The notes under the pieces were generated by a model that was given only the letters and a program-made list of their open reading frames with translations, was not told the DNA's origin and ran no database searches. Below are positions 14,012-22,451 of a stretch of DNA of 64,000 nt, piece after piece; positions within the stretch are counted from its first letter, which is position 1, and each line of letters begins with the position of its first letter. The position numbers and the translations under genes are program-made. Source of the DNA: Tenuifilum sp. 4138str (lineage in GTDB: Bacteria; Bacteroidota; Bacteroidia; Bacteroidales; Tenuifilaceae). The stretch lies in contig NZ_JBGCUE010000001.1 in assembly GCF_041102575.1 (NCBI RefSeq), positions 363,337 through 427,336 on the forward strand, given 5' to 3'.

Positions 14012-15937
14012 ATGTATTTTAGAGTCGGTGTAATTTTATTCGCTCTTGCCATTTCGGGCATTACTGCTGTCAGAGCACAAATGTGTCTTGAGGATACAAT
14101 ACGTGTGGAGGAGGTTACTATTTACTCAACTTACCGCCAACTCCATACAATTGGGACAAACACAATAAAAATTGACACTTTAAGGTTGACGAATTTTGAA
14201 GGCAAAAGCCTTACCGAGTTACTTCAATCCACTGGGGTAAATATTCGTTCATATGGAGTTGGTGGACTTGCCACAATTGCTGTTAGGGGTGGGGGATCAT
14301 CGCATACCGCTGTGGTTTGGAACGGAATAAACCTGCAAAGCCCCTTGAATGGAGGAGTAAACCTTTCGCAATTCCCGGTTAGCCTGTTTAGCTCGGTTTC
14401 AGTTCAGCATGGTGGCAACGGAACAGTTTATGGCAGTGGTGCAGTATCGGGGATTGTGATTCTTGAAAATGGGGGCCTACTGCTTCAGCCAAACGGAGTA
14501 AGGACTGGCTTTATCTATGGAAGCGGAAATACAAGGGGTGCTAATGCTTCAGTAAAGATAGGTAATTCAAAAAGTGCATTATCCTTGAAGTATAGTGGAT
14601 TGTTTGCTGATAACGATTTTGAATTCATCAATACCTACAAGTTTGGTAACCCACGTGAGCGAATTACCAATGCGCAAGCAGCTCAGCATGGGATATTAAC
14701 CGATGCTGTATTACGTTTCGGTAATAATGCACTTTGGAACATTTCGGGTTGGTTTACCCATAACGATAAGAATGTCCAAACTTTGATGAGCAGCTCTCAG
14801 ATTTCCCAGGCAAACCAGCTCGATAATAATTTTGCTGTATCGTCAAACCTGACAGGGGATTTGCCATTTTTTTCTCTCAAACTCAGGAACGCATTCATAA
14901 ATGGCGATAATCATTTTACCGATCCCGCTGCCGGTATTAGCAGCTTGAACACCTACAAGCAGCTTGTAAACGAGATTGAGCTAAAAAAAACGATGCTTAA
15001 GCATCAGGAGTTGGTTGTAGGTTTGGGGTATTCTGTTGATATTGCTTTATCCCAAAGTTACACTGAAAATGCCTTACGGAACCGCATCTCAGCTTACTCC
15101 TCACTTGTAAGCCATTTGCTGGGTAGTAGAATTAAACTTGTCCTCTCGCTTCGCGATGAGTTGGTTGATGGTTCGCTTATACCATTGGTTGCTTCAAGTG
15201 GACTGGAGTATAAAGCCACAAAAAGTTTGATGCTAAGGGCTTCAGCCGCATCGAGCTACCGTTTGCCAACGCTTAACGACCTTTATTGGTCATCAACCAC
15301 CTATGCGGTGGGAAACCCCAATTTGGAACCGGAATATGGATGGAATACCGATTTAGGCTTTGATTACACAATTATTCAGAATGCCATAAATCTCAAATTC
15401 TCTGGTTCCTATTTTATTAGCAGGTTAAATAGGTGGATAGTTTGGTTACCCGATGCACAGGATAACAATAGGTGGAAACCTAGTAATATTAGAACTAGCA
15501 AATCGGAAGGGTTCGAAAGTTTCATAAGTCTTGGAGTCAAGTTGAAGCCAATTTCAATCATGTCCGATTTAAGTTACACTTTAACTAATTCAAAGATATA
15601 CGACAGCGGGAGCTACAATGGCAAACCCATGATTTACATCCCCAGACATAAAGTTGGAGCATCAATCTCAATTATTTACGGGCAGTTTAATTTTGGGTAT
15701 AACCATTCCTTCACATCGGAGCGATATACCGATGAGCTAAACACTTTGCCCTTATACAACCTTGGTGATATTTATATGGGGTACTCCTGTAAAGCATGGG
15801 GGAGTGCGTTCATGTTTGGGGTAGGTGTTAATAATGTATGGAATGAGCAATACCAGCTCATGCGTAACTATGCCATGCCCCTGCGTAATTACTTTATTCG
15901 GTTAAATATCGATTTTCAATCCAAATCAACTAAATAA
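14012..15937 (+). CDS. btuB: TonB-dependent cobalamin outer-membrane receptor
   Basis: The protein of 641 residues imports vitamin B12 across the outer membrane with energy from TonB. It has a signal peptide (cleavage near VRAQ), a TonB-box-like RVEEVTIYS, a plug domain at about residues 45-150 with VNIRSYGVGGLATIAVRGGG and GTVYGSGAVSGIV, and a 22-strand type barrel of alternating strands (SSYRLPTLNDLYW, GNPNLEPEYGWNTDLG) to the C-terminus. It has no N-terminal carboxypeptidase-like domain, so it is not a SusC. The cobalamin riboswitch upstream and btuG downstream identify the substrate. The substrate call is inferred from context, while the receptor family is seen directly. Confidence 0.93.
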   Translation: MYFRVGVILFALAISGITAVRAQMCLEDTIRVEEVTIYSTYRQLHTIGTNTIKIDTLRLTNFEGKSLTELLQSTGVNIRSYGVGGLATIAVRGGGSSHTAVVWNGINLQSPLNGGVNLSQFPVSLFSSVSVQHGGNGTVYGSGAVSGIVILENGGLLLQPNGVRTGFIYGSGNTRGANASVKIGNSKSALSLKYSGLFADNDFEFINTYKFGNPRERITNAQAAQHGILTDAVLRFGNNALWNISGWFTHNDKNVQTLMSSSQISQANQLDNNFAVSSNLTGDLPFFSLKLRNAFINGDNHFTDPAAGISSLNTYKQLVNEIELKKTMLKHQELVVGLGYSVDIALSQSYTENALRNRISAYSSLVSHLLGSRIKLVLSLRDELVDGSLIPLVASSGLEYKATKSLMLRASAASSYRLPTLNDLYWSSTTYAVGNPNLEPEYGWNTDLGFDYTIIQNAINLKFSGSYFISRLNRWIVWLPDAQDNNRWKPSNIRTSKSEGFESFISLGVKLKPISIMSDLSYTLTNSKIYDSGSYNGKPMIYIPRHKVGASISIIYGQFNFGYNHSFTSERYTDELNTLPLYNLGDIYMGYSCKAWGSAFMFGVGVNNVWNEQYQLMRNYAMPLRNYFIRLNIDFQSKSTK

Positions 15938-15958
15938 TCAACTTAAAAACTTTTAAAA

Positions 15959-17032
15959 ATGAACAGAAAAATTTTTAACCTAACCATTTTTGCCTTCTTG
16001 GCATTTGCATTTTTTTCGTGCGAAAAGGACGACAAAAAGCCCGGGAAGTTTGAAAACGGAGCCATTGTGCTCAACGAAGGGTCATTCATGCAGTCAAATG
16101 CTTCGGTGAGCTGGGTTAGCTACCAGTCCGACTCGGTGGTGAATAATGTGTTTGAGAATGTTAATGCTCGTCCATTGGGCGACGTGCTTCAGGGTGGGGT
16201 AAAGGCCAATGGAAAAATCTACTTGGTACTAAATAACTCCGGCAAGGTTGTGATTGTTAATAGTTCTGATTTTATTCAAACAGGCGAAGTTAGTAATCTC
16301 AATAACCCACGTTATGCCGTGGTGGTCGATGGCAAATTATTTGTTTCGCAATGGAATGGCTGGGGGCAAAAAGGTGCTGTAATGGTATATAACGCCAATG
16401 GCTCTGAAAAAATCGATTCAATTCCAGTGGGTACAGGTGCTGAGGGAATCATATATGCAGCCGGTAAGGTATGGGTTGCTAATAGCGGTGGTTATGGTGT
16501 AGATTCAACGGTTACAGTAATAAATACTTCAACCCTTCAGGTTGAAAAAACTATAAATGTTGGCTATTGCCCTAAAGAGTTTACCGTTGATGCAAATGGT
16601 AAGGTTTGGGTACTTTGCTCAGGTACCACAATTTACGATGCAAACTGGAATGTTGCTGGTCATAAACCATCGTCGCTTGTGGCTATAAACACTTCAACAA
16701 TGTCAGTGGAGAAGAGTGTCAATTTATTCAACGATATGCATCCATCGCATATCGATATCAGTGTTGATAAGCAAACCATTTACTTTGGTGGAGGTTTTGG
16801 GTTTAATGGGATTTACGATGTGCAAATAGCTGCTAGTTCAATTAATCAAACCCCATTGGTTTCAGGTTATTTTTATGGGTTTAATGTAAATCCTATTAAC
16901 GGTGATATTTATACCCTTGAAGCGCCTAATTTTACCAGTGCAGGTAATTTAAAGGTTTACAATAGCGATGGGAGCGGGCCAAAGAAAACCGTTTCCGTGG
17001 GTATTGGTCCAAATGGTGTTCTTTTTAACTAG
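15959..17032 (+). CDS. btuG: Surface lipoprotein with YncE-like propeller, probable B12-binding BtuG
   Basis: This 357-residue lipoprotein has Cys21 in FAFFSCEKDDKK. The acidic run after the cysteine resembles the Bacteroidota signal that sends lipoproteins to the cell surface. The rest is a seven-bladed-propeller type protein with repeated units such as GKIYLVLNNSGKVVIVNSSD, GKLFVSQWNG, GKVWVANSGG and GKVWVLCSG. It opens with the typical NGAIVLNEGSFMQSNASVSW. In Bacteroides thetaiotaomicron BtuG caps BtuB and captures cobalamin with extreme affinity, and the gene order riboswitch-btuB-btuG matches. It begins 21 nt after btuB. The name rests on fold and context. Confidence 0.85.
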   Translation: MNRKIFNLTIFAFLAFAFFSCEKDDKKPGKFENGAIVLNEGSFMQSNASVSWVSYQSDSVVNNVFENVNARPLGDVLQGGVKANGKIYLVLNNSGKVVIVNSSDFIQTGEVSNLNNPRYAVVVDGKLFVSQWNGWGQKGAVMVYNANGSEKIDSIPVGTGAEGIIYAAGKVWVANSGGYGVDSTVTVINTSTLQVEKTINVGYCPKEFTVDANGKVWVLCSGTTIYDANWNVAGHKPSSLVAINTSTMSVEKSVNLFNDMHPSHIDISVDKQTIYFGGGFGFNGIYDVQIAASSINQTPLVSGYFYGFNVNPINGDIYTLEAPNFTSAGNLKVYNSDGSGPKKTVSVGIGPNGVLFN

Positions 17033-17040
17033 GAACTTAT

Positions 17041-17733
17041 ATGAATTGTTTAATGAGCTGGAGCGGGGGCAAGGACTCCGCTCTGGCTTTATACCGATGT
17101 ATAAATGACCCTAATCATAGCATTGTTGGTCTTGTAACCACCGTAAATTCTTCTACAAATAGAATCTCAATGCATGGTGTTGCATTGGACGTGCTGAAAT
17201 ATCAGGCTGATGCAATTGGAATACCGCTTCATGTTATTACCCTCCCTGAGAATTGTAGTATGGATGAATACGAAAGTATTATGGGAGCATTTATGAGCAG
17301 AATGAAACAGGATGGGGTTGAAGGGGTCGTATTTGGTGATATTTTCCTTGAGGATATTAGGAAATACCGTGAAAGACAGTTGGAGGGAATTGGTATAACT
17401 CCCATTTTTCCACTCTGGGGTCTTACGTCGGCCGAAGTGGCACGCCAATTCCTTGATAACCATTTTAAATCAATAATTACCTGTGTTGATAGCGACCTGC
17501 TTGACGAGAGTTTTGTGGGTCAGTTCTATACTTCAGCTTACATTGAAAAACTTCCTGGTGGAGTTGACCCTTGCGGCGAAAATGGCGAGTTTCACAGCTT
17601 TGCTACTGCTGGCCCAATATTTCAAAAACCCATTGAGGTAAAAGTAATTAGCAAAATAAGAAAGGAATACCCCAATCCCCAGAGCGGAAATCCTAAAACT
17701 TTTTGGTTTGCCGATATTGCAGCTAGTAAATAA
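17041..17733 (+). CDS. DUF71/COG2102 PP-loop ATPase, predicted role in B12 salvage
   Basis: This 230-residue protein has the PP-loop MSWSGGKDSALALYR at the N-terminus, which binds ATP and adenylates a substrate, and the family block YESIMGAFMSRMKQDGVEGVVFGDI. The C-terminal GGVDPCGENGEFHSFATAGP is the second family signature. The family contains diphthine-ammonia ligases of eukaryotes and archaea. A bacterial subgroup linked to cobalamin transport genes was predicted by comparative genomics to amidate or otherwise process B12 precursors. It lies 8 nt after btuG in a riboswitch-controlled operon, which supports that second role. Bacteria lack diphthamide, so the name Dph6 would mislead. Confidence 0.85.
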   Translation: MNCLMSWSGGKDSALALYRCINDPNHSIVGLVTTVNSSTNRISMHGVALDVLKYQADAIGIPLHVITLPENCSMDEYESIMGAFMSRMKQDGVEGVVFGDIFLEDIRKYRERQLEGIGITPIFPLWGLTSAEVARQFLDNHFKSIITCVDSDLLDESFVGQFYTSAYIEKLPGGVDPCGENGEFHSFATAGPIFQKPIEVKVISKIRKEYPNPQSGNPKTFWFADIAASK

Positions 17734-18532
17734 CGAATTGAATAAAGTAGTTAACCCGTCTATCGGGCGATATGCTGAATAACCATGCCGAAATATCCTC
17801 AAAGGTAGTGAGCTGGTCGCCTTCCTGGTTCAACTTATACTTAATGTATGGTATGTTATCTTTTGTGAACACAAAAACCAGTTTATTCGTTTCTGGCTCT
17901 TTTGCGCTCTTTTCAAGGGTATAGCCATCAATAAGCTCGCTAAGAGGAAAGGTGACCTTTTCGCCCGCTTTAAATAGCCTGCTTTTCTCAAACTGGTTGG
18001 GATAAATAAGCGAAGCGTTGTTCTCGTAAAGGTTAAAAATATTCAGGTAGCAATCCTGGGTTGGTGTAACCGCGTAACGCATACGTTCGCCGCTTTGGTA
18101 ACCCTGCTTAATTCCATCGATGCTTACCTGGAATGCAGGGTCTTTAGCTGTTGTGTACTGTATAACCTCAGCGTCAATTATAGCTTCAACGTAAAAATTC
18201 TTAAACTCATCAATCCCTTTGTCAATTTTTACTATCTCGTATTTTTTAACTGCACCCCGGATTTCAGAGAACATATCGCTCATGAAAACCTCATCAAACT
18301 TATTCCCAATCTCGCTCTTGTAAAGCATTTCATACGATTGGATATGCTCGGTTACTCCGGCTTTCCTGAGAGCGTCAACTTTTGCTTGGGCAATTGCCTT
18401 GGCACGAGCTTCATCTTCGCTAATACTTCCTGCTATTACCTGTCGGCCCACTGCATTTTCAACTTTGGTTATTTCCTGGGCGTTTGCAAATAGCCCAATT
18501 GGAAGCAGGAGAATTAATAAGATTTTTTTCAT
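17723..18532 (-). CDS. Exported DUF4384-type protein of unknown function
   Basis: This 269-residue protein has a clear signal peptide (MKKILLILLLPIGLFANAQ). The first half resembles LPP20/FlgT-like proteins: VGRQVIAGSISEDEARAKAI followed by AKVDALRKAGVTEHIQSYE, a pattern in which the alanine-rich helix precedes a domain binding the cell envelope. The second half (about 150-260) matches the DUF4384 style with GERMRYAVTPTQDCYLNIFNL and YPNQFEKSRLFKAGEKVTFP. I chose the ATG at 18532, since an upstream start at 18598 would bury the signal peptide. It converges on the DUF71 gene and the two coding ends overlap by 11 nt. The substrate or partner is unknown. Confidence 0.7.
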   Translation of the reverse strand: MKKILLILLLPIGLFANAQEITKVENAVGRQVIAGSISEDEARAKAIAQAKVDALRKAGVTEHIQSYEMLYKSEIGNKFDEVFMSDMFSEIRGAVKKYEIVKIDKGIDEFKNFYVEAIIDAEVIQYTTAKDPAFQVSIDGIKQGYQSGERMRYAVTPTQDCYLNIFNLYENNASLIYPNQFEKSRLFKAGEKVTFPLSELIDGYTLEKSAKEPETNKLVFVFTKDNIPYIKYKLNQEGDQLTTFEDISAWLFSISPDRRVNYFIQFVIY

Positions 18533-18594
18533 GGCGATGTTTTTCACTTTTCTCTTCAAATTTCGTGCAAAATATTGATAGTGGCAAGCATTTC

Positions 18595-18630
18595 CCATTA
18601 AAAAAGCGAAGTGCCCATTAAGGGCACTTC
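18595..18630 (-). terminator. Intrinsic terminator after trpB
   Basis: GAAGTGCCC (minus strand 18630-18622) pairs with GGGCACTTC (18616-18608) around a TTAAT loop, followed by GCTTTTTTAA. It lies 31 nt after the trpB stop, so trpB is a single-gene transcription unit. Confidence 0.85.
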
Positions 18631-18660
18631 ACACCAGCAACGATTATTCCAAACCTTACC

Positions 18661-19863
18661 TCAAAACTCTCTTTCCACATCCTTATCGCCACGTCCGGAA
18701 AGATTGACAATGGCAAGCTGGTTCTTGTTTTTTAGCATTTTGGCTGCCAACGCAACCGCATGGCTCGATTCAATGGCAGGGATTATTCCCTCCAGCTGCG
18801 AGAGCATTTCAAAAGCTTTAATGGCTTCGGTATCGGTAACTGCAAAATACTTGGCTCTACTGGTATCCTTAAGGTAAGCGTGCTGCGGGCTGATGCCAGG
18901 ATAGTCTAACCCAGCAGCTACAGAGTGCGACTCGCACGGGTTTCCGTTGTCGTCAACCAGGCAGTAGGATAGCGTTCCCTGGAATACTGTTGGTTTACCA
19001 AATGTAAGAGTAGCTGCTGTATTACCGGGAATGGCTTCGCCACCGCCTTCTGCACCATATATTTCAACCTCTACATCGTCCAGAAAACCAGAGAAAAGAC
19101 CAATAGCGTTGGAGCCACCACCAACGCAAGCAAAAATTGCGTTGGGCAAACGCCCCTCCTGCATAAGTATCTGTTCACGAGCTTCGTTCCCAATAACGCT
19201 TTGAAAGTAACCCACCATTCTGGGGTAGGGATGAGGCCCAACCTGTGAGCCTAAAAGGTAAAACGATTCGGGATGTTCTATATAGTACATCAAGGCTGCG
19301 TCAACAGCATCCTTTAGAGTTGCTGTTCCCATTGTAGTTGTTACCACCTCGGCTCCTAAAAGTTTCATTCGTCGCACATTTAGCGCTTGTCGCTCGGCAT
19401 CCTTTGCTCCCATAAATACCTTGCAAGGAATTCCCATAAGGGCAGCGGCAGTGGCGGTTGCCACACCGTGTTGCCCGGCACCGGTTTCAGCAATTATTTC
19501 CGTTGCACCCATGTGCTTTGCAACCAGTACTTGTCCAATGGTGTTGTTAATTTTATGAGCGCCGGTATGGTTTAAATCTTCGCGTTTAAGATAAATGGTC
19601 GATCCTACTTGTTCCGATAGCCTTTTTGCCCTGTATAGGGGCGAGGGTCTTCCTACATAGTGCTTGAGTAGATGTACAAACTCTTTCTGAAAACTAGGAT
19701 CCTTAGTAAGCCTATCAAACTCGTTGGCCAAGCGTTCCAGTGGCTTTGCCAAAACATCGGGAACGTAAGCTCCGCCATATTCGCCATAGCGGCCATTATA
19801 CTTTAACATGTTACTTAAAGGCTGAACAAATTCATGCTGTATGTTTGAAATTGTTGTTTCCAT
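18661..19863 (-). CDS. trpB: Tryptophan synthase beta chain
   Basis: The protein of 400 residues joins indole and serine to make tryptophan, using PLP. Family blocks are GRYGEYGGAYVPDVL, RPSPLYRAKRLSE, the PLP lysine in LNHTGAHKINN, AETGAGQHGVATATAAAL, CVGGGSNAIG and LSGRGDKDV. It is of the TrpB1 type that pairs with TrpA. I chose the ATG at 19863 (METTISN), because the frame upstream is leader sequence. No trpA or other trp gene is in the window, and a terminator follows directly, so the pathway is split in this genome or trpA lies elsewhere. Upstream are a promoter, a Trp-rich leader, a strong terminator and a second Trp-rich ORF, pointing to attenuation. Confidence 0.96.
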   Translation of the reverse strand: METTISNIQHEFVQPLSNMLKYNGRYGEYGGAYVPDVLAKPLERLANEFDRLTKDPSFQKEFVHLLKHYVGRPSPLYRAKRLSEQVGSTIYLKREDLNHTGAHKINNTIGQVLVAKHMGATEIIAETGAGQHGVATATAAALMGIPCKVFMGAKDAERQALNVRRMKLLGAEVVTTTMGTATLKDAVDAALMYYIEHPESFYLLGSQVGPHPYPRMVGYFQSVIGNEAREQILMQEGRLPNAIFACVGGGSNAIGLFSGFLDDVEVEIYGAEGGGEAIPGNTAATLTFGKPTVFQGTLSYCLVDDNGNPCESHSVAAGLDYPGISPQHAYLKDTSRAKYFAVTDTEAIKAFEMLSQLEGIIPAIESSHAVALAAKMLKNKNQLAIVNLSGRGDKDVEREF

Positions 19864-19960
19864 GATGATAAAATTTTTAGGGTTAAAAAAATGACTTGAA
19901 AAAATGTACTTGATAGATGAATTGAACCTTTGTGGCACGTAGCTCACAGTAAAACAATAG

Positions 19961-20038
19961 CTATGCGGGGAGGCCCCGCCACCACCATGGAGCGAAAACA
20001 GTAATTTGTTGTATTTGTCGGTAAAACTGAATCATCAT
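19961..20038 (-). CDS. Second Trp-rich short ORF between the trp terminator and trpB
   Basis: This 25-codon ORF begins MMIQFYRQIQQITVF and contains Ala-Pro-Trp-Trp-Trp-Arg, with TGG codons at 19979-19987, then stops at TAG 19961. A GC-rich hairpin, GCGGGG-CCT-CCCCGC, directly follows the Trp run and overlaps the last codons. It lies downstream of the first leader and its terminator and 98 nt before trpB. Three consecutive Trp codons by chance in a 25-codon ORF at this place is unlikely, so I read it as a second leader peptide. No U-rich terminator follows its hairpin, so control could act by pausing, by translation coupling or by RNA stability. Confidence 0.7.
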   Translation of the reverse strand: MMIQFYRQIQQITVFAPWWWRGLPA

Positions 20039-20052
20039 CTACTTATTAAATT

Positions 20053-20081
20053 AAAAAAGCCGTAGGGGGTAACCTACGGCT
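20053..20081 (-). terminator. Tryptophan attenuator terminator
   Basis: On the minus strand AGCCGTAGG (20081-20073) pairs perfectly with CCTACGGCT (20066-20058) around a 6-nt loop, followed by TTTTTAATTT, a strong intrinsic terminator. It lies 25 nt after the first Trp leader. GGGGG in the leader (20115-20111) can pair with CCCCC of the hairpin (20069-20065), a possible but short competing fold. The antiterminator is less clear than in the his attenuator. Confidence 0.88.
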
Positions 20082-20105
20082 GAATATTGCAAAGCAATGG
20101 CCTAA

Positions 20106-20165
20106 CTAATCCCCCTGTGTTCGGATTAATTTGTGCCACCACCAAATATTGCTTAATCGTTTCAT
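20106..20165 (-). CDS. trpL: Tryptophan leader peptide
   Basis: The ORF of 19 codons reads MKRLSNI then three consecutive Trp codons (20136-20144), His, and ends RTQGD. It begins about 12 nt after the predicted transcription start and is followed by the intrinsic terminator. A ribosome stalling at the Trp codons when charged tRNA-Trp is scarce should change folding downstream, as in other trp attenuators. The peptide itself is probably not functional. Confidence 0.88.
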   Translation of the reverse strand: MKRLSNIWWWHKLIRTQGD

Positions 20166-20182
20166 CGTTATCTATTCTTTTG

Positions 20183-20213
20183 CAATCTTAAAAAGATTTT
20201 TTTTAAAATCCAA
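20183..20213 (-). promoter_or_regulatory. Predicted trp leader promoter (Bacteroidota type)
   Basis: On the minus strand, TTG (20213-20211), a 20-nt spacer and TAAGATTG (20190-20183) match the -33/-7 consensus TTG and TAnnTTTG with one mismatch. The spacing equals that seen for his and sucD. Transcription would begin near 20177. Confidence 0.6.
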
Positions 20214-20219
20214 ATTGGG

Positions 20220-20675
20220 CTATGGCATTTTGTTCCATATTTTATTGTGATAATCAAGGTAAATGGGCAATGCAGCCGAACCGTACCAGTTAAAAATTTC
20301 GGGTTTTAGGATTCCTGAACTTACTGCTGGATCGGTATTAACCATTTCTTCCACTTTCTTAATGTCAGTTTCGTAGAAAATGAATAATCCCCTGTAACCA
20401 TAAGGGTTTGCTCCAAACGGTCCTGCAACAAACAGTTTACCTTCGTTTTCTAAACGGACAATGTTGTTCATATGACCTCTAAAAATACTGTCTGTTTCAC
20501 TTTTTGGAAGGTTTTGCTTATCGCCCGATTTTAGTAAAACGAATGTGTATAACCGCATACCGTATTCATCGGCATTTAGTTTTTTTGCAAGCTCTGGATC
20601 GTAATTAATGTTTTGTGCAAGCAAAAGGTTTGTGCCTGCAACAAATAGTGTTAATGCAATCAATATCTTTTTCAT
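20220..20675 (-). CDS. Exported YciI-like protein
   Basis: The protein of 151 residues starts with a signal peptide (MKKILIALTLFVAGTNLLLAQ) and continues as a dimeric ferredoxin-like YciI-type domain: YTFVLLKSGDKQNL, a GHMNNIVRLENEGKLFVAGP helix-strand, GYRGLFIFYETD and VSSGILKPEIFNW. Cytoplasmic YciI proteins are small enzymes of unclear function. An exported version is common in Bacteroidota. It stands alone, between the trp leader region and a divergent TPR gene. Its function is unknown. Confidence 0.75.
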   Translation of the reverse strand: MKKILIALTLFVAGTNLLLAQNINYDPELAKKLNADEYGMRLYTFVLLKSGDKQNLPKSETDSIFRGHMNNIVRLENEGKLFVAGPFGANPYGYRGLFIFYETDIKKVEEMVNTDPAVSSGILKPEIFNWYGSAALPIYLDYHNKIWNKMP

Positions 20676-20743
20676 TGTTCATATAATAATGTTCAACATA
20701 AAGCGTTAAATTACTATACTATCAAATCAAATAAAACAAAAGT

Positions 20744-22039
20744 ATGAAAAGAATTACATTTTGCATAGGATTAAGCGTAATGTCATTACTAGGCTATGGT
20801 CAAATTGGCAACCAAATCCTAACAAGTATTGCATTAGGTAAGTATTCCGATGCTCTTGAACAAATTAATGAGTTGCCTTCATCACCTGAGTTAATCCAAT
20901 TCAAGGCAATAGCTTTTGAGGGATTAAGCATGTGGGATAGCGCGGTGGTTTACTATTCAAAACTTACAAATATCGACACTCAGCTTGCGAAGAAAGGGTT
21001 AGCCAGGTGTTACGAGAGTGTTGGTAATTCATCCAAAGCCATTGACCTTTACAAACAAATACTAGCAGATGATTCCTTGAATGCTAGCATAATAATCAGA
21101 TATGCAAATCTGCTCAGGAGTAGTTCATTGCATAAACAGGCCTTGGAACAGTTCCTAAAGCTAATTGAATTGGATTCGACAAGTGCAAAATACTGGGAAA
21201 TGCTGGGTGACCAGTACAAGGCAATGAACATGACAGTTGAAAGTACGACCGCATACAATAAAGCATATCTGTTAAACTCAAAAAATCTTTTTGTTGCTTC
21301 AAAATACTTCGCTCAACTGATTAAAAGTAATGTGCCATTACAGTACGTGTACGAGAATATTCTTGATGCCTATCAGGTTGACTCAACTTATATGCCTATT
21401 CTTATGCTAAAGGGGAAGGTTGAATCGGATATGAAAAAGTATAGTCAGGCCGAAATAACTTTCGCAAGGATTGCTTCGCTTGGCGACTCATCATTCTTTA
21501 CCTTAAAAAATCTTGCTATTGCCAAGCATAGCAAAGGTTCATATCTGGAAGCAGAAAATCTCTTTAAAAAGGCTTATGAGATGGATAGTACCGACTTTCT
21601 TCTAAATTTTGTTTACGCAAAAACATTGCAGAATGTTGGTGAGCGCAACCTGGCTCTGGATATTATAAGTAATACAATTAAGCTTCTTTACCCACCCGAT
21701 GAGCTGGTAGCATCATTTTATGAGCTAGCAGGAGATATTTACAACTCTGGTAACAAAATTGATTTGGCAGTTGAAAACTATCAAATGGCACTTGAGAAAG
21801 ATAAAAAAAATGAGCTTAAGTACCTGAATAAGATTATTTGGTGCAAGATTTATGATAAGAAATTCAGAGATGCTGAATACCTTGTACATAAATACGATAG
21901 CATTGCCCAGGAAAAATATGCTGATGACAGCATCCAGCTAAAAAACGAACAGAGAAAAACTGGGTTTTATAAAGATTTGCTTAAAAAGGAGTTTTTCTTC
22001 ATGGATGATTTAAAAAACGGGAAATTCCTTGTTTACTAA
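20744..22039 (+). CDS. Exported TPR-repeat protein
   Basis: The protein of 431 residues has a short signal peptide (MKRITFCIGLSVMSLLGYGQ) followed by about nine tetratricopeptide-like helical pairs over the whole length, for example GLARCYESVGNSSKAIDLYK, ALEQFLKLIELDSTSAKYWE, AENLFKKAYEMDSTDFLLNF and DLAVENYQMALEKDKKNELK. TPR solenoids bind peptides or other proteins, and this one should act in the periplasm. The next gene begins shortly after its stop, so the two may be cotranscribed. No enzymatic motif is visible and the partner is unknown. Confidence 0.8.
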   Translation: MKRITFCIGLSVMSLLGYGQIGNQILTSIALGKYSDALEQINELPSSPELIQFKAIAFEGLSMWDSAVVYYSKLTNIDTQLAKKGLARCYESVGNSSKAIDLYKQILADDSLNASIIIRYANLLRSSSLHKQALEQFLKLIELDSTSAKYWEMLGDQYKAMNMTVESTTAYNKAYLLNSKNLFVASKYFAQLIKSNVPLQYVYENILDAYQVDSTYMPILMLKGKVESDMKKYSQAEITFARIASLGDSSFFTLKNLAIAKHSKGSYLEAENLFKKAYEMDSTDFLLNFVYAKTLQNVGERNLALDIISNTIKLLYPPDELVASFYELAGDIYNSGNKIDLAVENYQMALEKDKKNELKYLNKIIWCKIYDKKFRDAEYLVHKYDSIAQEKYADDSIQLKNEQRKTGFYKDLLKKEFFFMDDLKNGKFLVY

Positions 22040-22070
22040 ACAAATCCCTTTCAAAATGTGTTCCTATGGT

Positions 22071-22445
22071 ATGGAGCACCTTTCTTATATAATTCTATAC
22101 GATTCATCGTGTAATCTATGCCAGAAAAGCGTACGCTTCATAAAGCGTTACGATAAAAGGCAACTATTTAGTTTTATGCCGTTTGGCTCAAATGATGCAG
22201 GTCTGATTGTCAGTCGTTATGGGGTTAATAGGCAGTATAAAGAATCAGTGGTTTTCGTTCTAAAGGGAAAAGTTTACACAAAATCAACTGCAGCATTACT
22301 GATTTGTTGGCACCTTAGTGGGTTTTGGCCAATACTGTCAATATTCTTGCTGATACCTACTCCAATAAGGGATTTTTTCTATGACATAATAGCTCGTAAC
22401 CGTTACCGCTGGTTCGGTAAATGTGAAAGCTGCGTTACTGAATAG
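22071..22445 (+). CDS. DCC-family thiol-disulfide oxidoreductase-like protein (DUF393)
   Basis: This 124-residue protein has the DCC signature at its N-terminus, YDSSCNLCQKSVRFIKRYD, with the thioredoxin-like CxxC pair preceded by Asp. A second family block is YKESVVFVLKGKVYTKSTAA, and the C-terminus ends RNRYRWFGKCESC, with another CxxC. I chose the ATG at 22071, five residues before the first strand. An ATG at 22056 and a TTG at 22029 overlapping the TPR gene are alternatives. The substrate is unknown, and a redox role in the cytoplasm is the usual guess for the family. Confidence 0.8.
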   Translation: MEHLSYIILYDSSCNLCQKSVRFIKRYDKRQLFSFMPFGSNDAGLIVSRYGVNRQYKESVVFVLKGKVYTKSTAALLICWHLSGFWPILSIFLLIPTPIRDFFYDIIARNRYRWFGKCESCVTE

Positions 22446-22451
22446 TCAATA

